Of a DNA stretch of 17,019 nucleotides, positions 12,165 through 17,019 are shown in pieces. The position numbers and the translations under genes were made by a program. Every line of letters begins with the position of its first letter. Positions within the stretch are counted from its first letter, which is position 1. The DNA is from an uncultured Selenomonadales bacterium (lineage in GTDB: Bacteria > Bacillota_C > Negativicutes > Selenomonadales > Selenomonadaceae), in the NCBI GenBank assembly GCA_946407175.1, contig CAMJNB010000001.1, positions 1-17,019 on the forward strand, written 5' to 3'. Below the pieces are notes generated by a model. The model worked only from the letters and a program-made list of their open reading frames with translations, did not search any database and was not told the DNA's origin.

Positions 12165-13274
12165 CTAAATAATTTCCAAAGTCGCGTGAATGGCACCCGC
12201 CGCCTTCATAGCCTGCAAAATCGAAATGCAATCGCGCGGCGTCGCACCAACCGCATTAAGCGCACCTACAATGTCATTAATGTTCGCCGTAGGTGACATG
12301 ACGATTGAATTGGAAAGCTTTTCATTAGCCTCCGTATCAGTATTACTGGTAACAATGGTACTGCCGTACGAAAAAGGATTAGGCTGTGATGCTTCAGTGT
12401 CGCGCGTGACTTTAATTGACAAGCCGCCTTGAGTTATAGCGCATTCATCAACAGTCACGTTGCCGCCCATCACTATGGTACCGGTACGCTCATTTACAAC
12501 AATCTTTGCAATGTTGTCCGGCATTACCTCAAGCTCTTCAATCGACGCAATGAAGTCTACCACATTCGTACGGTAATAGCCGGGTATGAGGATATCGACG
12601 CGCCCAGCATTAGCCGCCTTCGCCGCCCCCATGTAATTTTGATTAATTGCGTCGGCAATGCGTGCCGCCGTAGTAAAATCTGCGTTTGAAAGGCTTAGTG
12701 AAATTTGTCCGCGCGTACCGATTTCATCTTCCACCGTACGTTCAACGATAGCGCCGTTAGGCGTCGTGCCTACGGTAGGAAAATTTTTCTGCGCACGGTT
12801 ACCGCCTGAACCCGCGACAAAGCCGCCTGTCGAGACCGGTCCTTGTGCAACGGCATAAACTTCACCGTTCGCCGCTAACAAAGGCGTCTGAATAAGCGTG
12901 CCGCCTTGAATACTTTTTGCGTCGCCCATTGCGCTTACCGTAATATCTATAACATCACCTTCGCGTGCAAAGGGCGGCAGTGTTGCCGTAACCATTACCG
13001 CCGCAACATTTTTTGCTTTCCAGTCCGAGTCGTCGACGGTTATTCCAAAATTCCGCAACACAGAGATAGTTGAATTAATCGTCTGCGCGATTTTGTCGGA
13101 ATCACCAGTACCCTGCAGACCCATTACAAGCCCGTAACCCATTAACTGGTTACTGCGCACGCCCTGTATTCTTGCAATGTCTTTTATTCGCGTTGTTGCC
13201 GATTCGGCAAATACCGTCGAACACATCAGCGTTAAAAGTGCAAGCAGCGCCATTGCTGAAAATATTTTTTTCAT
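12165..13274 (-). CDS. flgI: Flagellar P-ring protein FlgI
   Basis: A 369-residue periplasmic protein that forms the P-ring around the rod in the peptidoglycan layer. A cleavable signal peptide (MKKIFSAMALLALLTLMCST, cut near VFAES) is followed by the conserved opening RIKDIARIQGVRSNQLMGYGLVMGLQGTGDSD, the central IVERTVEDEI and DFTTAARIADAIN segments, VVNERTGTIVMGGNV, and a C-terminus DIVGALNAVGATPRDCISILQAMKAAGAIHATLEI typical of the family. The start is ATG 13274, which has GAGGTG upstream; a longer frame to 13307 lacks a ribosome binding site and would add residues before the signal. It lies 78 bases after flgH. Confidence 0.98.
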   Translation of the reverse strand: MKKIFSAMALLALLTLMCSTVFAESATTRIKDIARIQGVRSNQLMGYGLVMGLQGTGDSDKIAQTINSTISVLRNFGITVDDSDWKAKNVAAVMVTATLPPFAREGDVIDITVSAMGDAKSIQGGTLIQTPLLAANGEVYAVAQGPVSTGGFVAGSGGNRAQKNFPTVGTTPNGAIVERTVEDEIGTRGQISLSLSNADFTTAARIADAINQNYMGAAKAANAGRVDILIPGYYRTNVVDFIASIEELEVMPDNIAKIVVNERTGTIVMGGNVTVDECAITQGGLSIKVTRDTEASQPNPFSYGSTIVTSNTDTEANEKLSNSIVMSPTANINDIVGALNAVGATPRDCISILQAMKAAGAIHATLEII

Positions 13275-13352
13275 ACGTTTCACCTCTTCGGCTAAGTTAA
13301 AAATCATTTCGGCTAAATAAAAAATTCGGCGCAGATTAATATACGTTACTTA

Positions 13353-13934
13353 TTAGAAAAGGAAGTTGAAAACCTGCGTCAAAATACCCTGCCGCTGTTT
13401 GGCGTTAAGCGGACCTTTACCGTCAAATTTAATCGTGGCGTCGGCAACTTTGTATGAAGGTATCGTGTTATCCATAAGCACATCATCACGGCGAATTATT
13501 CCGCGCAGAGTAATTTTATGTTCGTCACGGTTTTGCCAAATTGACTGCGTGCCTTCGACAATCATGTTATCGTTAGGCAACACTTCAACTACCGTAACCG
13601 TAATTCTGCCGCTGTAACGGTTTGTATCGCTTGCCGAGCCGTCCGCCTCGAATGAATCACTGCCGCCTGCCGATGCCGCCTTTAAAAAGCGAAAAATACC
13701 TACGCCGGCGTCCAAATTTATTTCCGACGTTTTTGAATTTGTCCTTGACTTGGTCGCGCTCTGCGTAGTCGATTCGCTTATGACAATGGTTAAAATGTCG
13801 CCGACGTTTCGCGCTTTTTTATCGGCATAAATGCTGTGTGTGCGGTCTTGCCAAAGTGACCTTGCCTCGCCGGTTGAAAACGCTGTTACGCCGAACATTA
13901 ATGCCAATGTCACGACAAAAATTTTTTTCCACAT
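13353..13934 (-). CDS. flgH: Flagellar L-ring protein FlgH (no lipobox)
   Basis: A 193-residue protein that forms the outer-membrane L-ring. The family core is clear: SLWQDR near the mature N-terminus, the KARNVGDILTIVISESTTQS motif, the RITVTVVEVLPNDNMIVEGTQ motif and a late IIRRDDVLMDNTIPSYKVADA segment. It ends LTQVFNFLF. Unlike the proteobacterial protein, whose signal ends in a lipid-modified Cys, this one has an ordinary signal peptide (ending near TGEARS) and no cysteine anywhere. The start is taken as ATG 13934, with GAGGTG upstream; a TTG at 13937 is also in frame. It lies 45 bases after flgA. Confidence 0.96.
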   Translation of the reverse strand: MWKKIFVVTLALMFGVTAFSTGEARSLWQDRTHSIYADKKARNVGDILTIVISESTTQSATKSRTNSKTSEINLDAGVGIFRFLKAASAGGSDSFEADGSASDTNRYSGRITVTVVEVLPNDNMIVEGTQSIWQNRDEHKITLRGIIRRDDVLMDNTIPSYKVADATIKFDGKGPLNAKQRQGILTQVFNFLF

Positions 13935-13979
13935 CAATAAATCACCTCTTTATTAGGGATTAGAAATTTTAATTCTTAA

Positions 13980-14705
13980 TTAATTAACTACTTCAACTGT
14001 TTGTGAATCAATTACCCGCGCAGATAAAACTTTTTGCGACGTCTCATTTCTCACCTTGATAACCTGCCCGATCCTGCCGCGTCCCATTGCAATGCCTTTT
14101 GCCGAAACATTCAAGCCGCCTTGCCGAAAAATTATTCGTACCATACGCCCGCTTTCAACGGCTACAGGTTGCTGAAAATAATTTATACTTACCGGCGAAC
14201 CTGCGCGTATAAATCGGTGCGGTACAAGCCCGCGAACTTCCGCCGCGTCTTTAAGGTAATCCGTGCGACCGTCTATTACAATTTCATCAACGCGAAAATC
14301 CGAATCTGTCACCGGCGTTTCAATGTGTAAATCGTGCGCCGCGACAAGTGCAATATCAAAAATTTTTATCGACACAATGAAGTTTACGTCACGATAAGCC
14401 TTGCCGTTTACAAAAATTCGCGCCTTGACCGGCGTACCCGTCGAATAGCTTATGGAAGTTGACGGCAACATAATTTTCACGTCGATAATACCTTCCGGCA
14501 AAGAAATATTTGACAAGCCGCGTGTTATCATAACTTCACGCCGCCGAAATTCGCCGCGCTCATCCAATATTCTTTCAACTTCTGCAAGTGCAATCGACTC
14601 AATCTGTCCGCCCGACAAAATTTGTTTGGCGTAAACCGTCACCGAAAAATTTATCATCAGTGCAAAAAATATTAGCACATAAAAAATTTTTTTCACGTTA
14701 AACAT
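13980..14705 (-). CDS. flgA: Flagellar P-ring assembly chaperone FlgA
   Basis: A 241-residue exported protein that helps FlgI subunits assemble into the P-ring. A signal peptide (KKIFYVLIFFALMINFSVTV, ending at YAKQ) is followed by a variable region and, from about residue 120, the SAF-type domain: ALVAAHDLHIETPVTDSDFR, GLVPHRFIRAGSPVSINYF and the closing beta region GGLNVSAKGIAMGRGRIGQV followed by IKVRN. The length is usual for the family. ATG 14705 starts 13 bases after the flgG stop codon; no strong ribosome binding site is seen, so translation may be coupled to flgG. An in-frame GTG nine bases downstream is an alternative start. Confidence 0.95.
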   Translation of the reverse strand: MFNVKKIFYVLIFFALMINFSVTVYAKQILSGGQIESIALAEVERILDERGEFRRREVMITRGLSNISLPEGIIDVKIMLPSTSISYSTGTPVKARIFVNGKAYRDVNFIVSIKIFDIALVAAHDLHIETPVTDSDFRVDEIVIDGRTDYLKDAAEVRGLVPHRFIRAGSPVSINYFQQPVAVESGRMVRIIFRQGGLNVSAKGIAMGRGRIGQVIKVRNETSQKVLSARVIDSQTVEVVN

Positions 14706-14718
14706 TGCTGACTAAATA

Positions 14719-15510
14719 TTAACGCTTAAGACCGTTGGCAGTTTCAAGCATAGAATCGGACGTGGTAACCGCCTTTGAATTGGATTCGTAGGCGCGCTGT
14801 GAAACAATCATATTGACCATTTCTTCAACAATCTGCACGCCGGACATCTCAATAGTGCCTTGCGTAAGAATACCTGCACCGTCTTGACCGGGCTGACTTT
14901 CAATCGGTGCTCCCGATGCCGCAGTTTCCAAAAAAAGATTTTTGCCGTACGCATAAAGACCGGAAGGATTGACGAAACGCACAAGGTTTATCTGTCCGAT
15001 TTCAGCTTGCTGACCGCCGGCGGGCGTATCGGAAACACGTCCGTCCTGACTTATTACAAGGCTGTCAATCGTCGCATTTTCTTCAAGCGTAATGTTCGGC
15101 ATAAGTAAAAAGCCGTCGCTGGTGACAAGGCGTCTTTCAGAATCCAGCTTAAATGAGCCGTCGCGCGTGTACGCCGTCGTGCCGTCGGGAAGTTGGATTT
15201 GGAAAAAGCCTTCGCCTTGTATGCCGATATCGGTGGGATTGTCAGTCGTCTGCAAAGGTCCCTGCGTAAAAATTCTGTTCGTGGCGGAAACACGTACGCC
15301 GAGACCGATTTGCATACCTTGAGGATATTGCGTGCCGTCGCCTGAAGCACCGCCTGCGTCGCGCAGAGTTTGATACACCAAGTCTTGAAATTCTGCGCGG
15401 ACTTTTTTGTTGCCGAAGGTGTTGACGTTGGCAATGTTATGCGCCACAACGTCCATATTTTTCTGCTGTGCGATCATGCCCGATGCCGCAGACCACAATG
15501 CTCTCATCAT
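14719..15510 (-). CDS. flgG: Flagellar distal rod protein FlgG
   Basis: A 263-residue axial protein of the distal rod, exported by the flagellar type III system, hence no signal peptide. The N-terminus MMRALWSAASGMIAQQKNMD and the ANL-type motif VVAHNIANVNTFGNKKVRAEF are characteristic, as is FQDLVYQ. The middle has GEGFFQIQLPDGTTAYTRDGSF, and the C-terminus SGVQIVEEMVNMIVSQRAYE with SNSKAV gives the second coiled-coil arm. Length and motifs fit FlgG better than FlgF, although a paralogue is normally encoded nearby and none is in this window. The start is ATG 15510, with GGGGAGG eleven bases upstream; ATG 15507 is equally possible. It is the first gene of the flagellar operon. Confidence 0.96.
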   Translation of the reverse strand: MMRALWSAASGMIAQQKNMDVVAHNIANVNTFGNKKVRAEFQDLVYQTLRDAGGASGDGTQYPQGMQIGLGVRVSATNRIFTQGPLQTTDNPTDIGIQGEGFFQIQLPDGTTAYTRDGSFKLDSERRLVTSDGFLLMPNITLEENATIDSLVISQDGRVSDTPAGGQQAEIGQINLVRFVNPSGLYAYGKNLFLETAASGAPIESQPGQDGAGILTQGTIEMSGVQIVEEMVNMIVSQRAYESNSKAVTTSDSMLETANGLKR

Positions 15511-15569
15511 AGTTAAAGCGTCCTCCCCAAATTTTTCAAAAATACTTAGAAAAATACTTATTAAAATTT

Positions 15570-15596
15570 TTATCGTTCGCCGCATATTTTAATTTA
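15570..15596 (-). promoter_or_regulatory. Sigma-28 (FliA/SigD)-like promoter of the flagellar operon
   Basis: On the minus strand TAAATTAA (15596-15589), 11 bases, then AACGATAA (15577-15570). The sigma-28 consensus is TAAAGTTT-N11-GCCGATAA; the TAAA and CGATAA halves and the spacing all match. It lies about 60 bases before the flgG start. It overlaps a sigma-A-like promoter (15586-15614). Confidence 0.55.
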
Positions 15597-15614
15597 ACAA
15601 GACGCCTTCGTCAA
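15586..15614 (-). promoter_or_regulatory. Sigma-A-like promoter of the flagellar operon
   Basis: On the minus strand TTGACG (15614-15609) and TAAAAT (15591-15586) are separated by exactly 17 bases, giving a leader of about 70 bases to flgG. The leader contains two copies of TAAGTATTTTT, of unknown meaning. Confidence 0.65.
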
Positions 15615-15629
15615 AGATTATTTTTCGGC

Positions 15630-15655
15630 AAAAAAATTACACACTCGCAAGTGTG
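15630..15655 (-). terminator. Terminator of the DUF262/DUF1524 gene
   Basis: On the minus strand CACACT and AGTGTG form a six-base stem with a TGCG loop (15655-15640), followed by TAATTTTTTT. It separates the GmrSD-like gene from the flagellar operon. Confidence 0.8.
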
Positions 15656-15681
15656 CAAAAGGTAGGGATTAGGGAAGAGTA

Positions 15682-15697
15682 TACAAGCTACCGGCTA
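15682..15697. repeat. Inverted copy of the TAGCCGGTAGCTTGTA word
   Basis: This 16-base stretch is the exact reverse complement of 8717-8732. It overlaps the TAG stop codon of the DUF1524 gene, as its partner copy lies beside the stop codon of the M48 gene. Confidence 0.7.
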
Positions 15698-17019
15698 CAA
15701 TTCCCAATTCGTTTTGAAAACGTCCAAAAGATTTTCCTGCCGCGCAGATACAACGGCAGGCGTCCAAGTGGTTTCATTAAGAATTTGCACAGTCAGCGGG
15801 TAAGTAATTGTGCCACCTACCGCAAAATACACGTTCTTCTTTTTATAGAAGTCAAAATTTTGTGCGGCGGAATTTTTTCTGCGCGTCAACGGTACGAGAT
15901 TTGCAATTCGGTGCTGCCACAAAGTTCTGTCTTTAGCGTTCGGCCACCACGCCTCCCATTGCGAACCGGGATTTACAGTTTGCGGCAAGACGTGCTCAAT
16001 GGAAAGCGTGCGCGGATTATAATCCGGCGTATTACCTGCCGCAACAAATGAATCAAGCCGCAGGATAATATAATTTCTGCGACGTGCCAGCAAGGGGAAA
16101 ATTTCGCCGTTAAGAGCTTTCATAAATTCAGTTTTATCAGCGGCGGTAAGTTCAATTTCTTTCAGCGGCGCGTTGAGATTATGCGAAGGATTATTTTCCA
16201 TTTCAGAAATTATTTTTGCGTAGCGGTCAATGCGTTTGTTGACATTATAACCTGTTATATACATAAATGCCGCGAGACGTTCCATTTTTTTCGTGAACCA
16301 CAAAATATAGTCAACGTCATTGTGTCTGTCTACGAAAAATTTCAGCGTCGGCGCTATCCAGTCAAAATTGTCAATCTTATTCAACCACATAAGCAGAAAA
16401 TTAATTTCATCAACTTTCGCGCTGTTATTGGGATTGGGGTAGCTTTTATTTTTAATTTCGGCGTAGTATTCACTGTACGGCGTCAAAACTTTATCAACAA
16501 AATATTCGGCGGAAGGCATTTTCGGCATTACGAACTTTTCAAATTCATCAATCACACTGCCCTGCGCTTTTTTCTTGACGTAAACCATACGCAAATGAGT
16601 GAACACGTCATTAAATCCCTGCCGCGTCGCTTTAATCTCTAATTCTTCCCATTTATTGGCGTAGTCGTCTTGCTTTGAAGTTTCTATACTGCCGATAACA
16701 TCTGACTTAATTATATCGGCAGGAGTTAAATCCAATCCGGTTGTATTCAAGACGTTGAACACTCTGAATGCCGTGTCATTAGCATCGGTTATGACGGTTA
16801 CAATGTAGCAATGTTCCGATATGAAATTTAAAAATCCCAGCAATTTATTTTCATCTACGCCGCCGGCGCCGTCAGGAAAATTTTCTTCAATTTTATTTAA
16901 GAATACGCGGCAGTTGGCACGAATGTTGGCGCGGGATTCATTTTCAATTACATTTAAATTGCTTACAAAATTTTTCAGCTCGGTTAATTTGGCGTCATCT
17001 TTAAATTTCTGCTGAATGT
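15695..17019 (-). CDS. GmrSD-like DUF262/DUF1524 protein, 5' end outside the window
   Basis: An open frame runs from the right edge to the TAG at 15695, about 441 residues, with no start inside the window; a TTG at 16843 is only internal. AFRVFNVLNTTGLDLTPADIIKSDVIG matches the end of the DUF262 (ParB/Srx-like nuclease) region, whose DGQQR core lies beyond the edge. The C-terminal 100 residues match DUF1524, an HNH-type nuclease domain: LSIEHVLPQTVNPGSQWEAWWP, then HRIANLVPLTRRKNSAAQNFDF and a lysine-rich close. Such two-domain proteins include GmrSD, which cuts glucosylated hydroxymethylcytosine phage DNA, and many related defence proteins. That this one is a type IV restriction enzyme is likely by family; its target modification is unknown. 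A terminator follows. Confidence 0.88.
   Translation of the reverse strand, partial: IQQKFKDDAKLTELKNFVSNLNVIENESRANIRANCRVFLNKIEENFPDGAGGVDENKLLGFLNFISEHCYIVTVITDANDTAFRVFNVLNTTGLDLTPADIIKSDVIGSIETSKQDDYANKWEELEIKATRQGFNDVFTHLRMVYVKKKAQGSVIDEFEKFVMPKMPSAEYFVDKVLTPYSEYYAEIKNKSYPNPNNSAKVDEINFLLMWLNKIDNFDWIAPTLKFFVDRHNDVDYILWFTKKMERLAAFMYITGYNVNKRIDRYAKIISEMENNPSHNLNAPLKEIELTAADKTEFMKALNGEIFPLLARRRNYIILRLDSFVAAGNTPDYNPRTLSIEHVLPQTVNPGSQWEAWWPNAKDRTLWQHRIANLVPLTRRKNSAAQNFDFYKKKNVYFAVGGTITYPLTVQILNETTWTPAVVSARQENLLDVFKTNWEL

Overview
The window looks like the chromosome of a diderm, motile Firmicute (Negativicutes, Selenomonas-like); this is inferred from gene content. FlgH and FlgI (L-ring and P-ring) are present, which implies an outer membrane. 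The rest is Firmicute in style: strong GGAGG-type ribosome binding sites, many TTG/GTG starts, a GerMN lipoprotein, short-chain flavodoxins and a DUF3006 partner of a ComEC-like hydrolase. Almost everything lies on the minus strand; only the first gene (190-870) is on the plus strand.

Read in the direction of minus-strand transcription, from the right edge: (1) a partial GmrSD-like DUF262/DUF1524 gene (15695 to beyond 17019) with its own terminator. (2) A flagellar operon flgG-flgA-flgH-flgI-flgJ (15510-11628), preceded by overlapping sigma-A-like and sigma-28-like promoter sequences. (3) An Lrp/AsnC regulator overlapping a PLP aminotransferase, then a secreted M48 metalloprotease. (4) A flavodoxin with a very clear promoter and terminator. 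(5) A GNAT acetyltransferase, an MscS channel and a small NrdD-like glycyl-radical-motif gene, ending at a strong terminator. (6) A small two-helix membrane protein overlapping a Cof-type HAD phosphatase. (7) A ComEC-like secreted beta-lactamase-fold lipoprotein, DUF3006, an AMIN/Amidase_3 cell-wall amidase and a GerMN lipoprotein, spaced as an operon and ending at a terminator. (8) A second flavodoxin-like protein, convergent with the unrecognised plus-strand gene.

The most striking feature is at 5958-6197: a 240-nt, ORF-less group I self-splicing intron. It interrupts the small NrdD-like gene exactly after the glycine codon of the RITG|YL motif, the glycyl-radical motif of anaerobic ribonucleotide reductase. 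Nearly every expected helix (P1 with a U.G splice-site pair, P2-P9.1, a J8/7 AAAAGA and a terminal G) can be drawn by hand. Exact removal gives a continuous 96-residue protein. Without splicing the gene looks like a truncated 79-residue ORF followed by about 290 bases of apparently non-coding DNA.

A second theme is a set of short tandem repeats in the gaps between genes. One class is an octamer of the type CTATCGAT/CTAGCGAT; the other is built on TTAGCTT/TAGCCGG words. They recur in at least seven gaps, and in two cases they supply the stop codon of the neighbouring gene.
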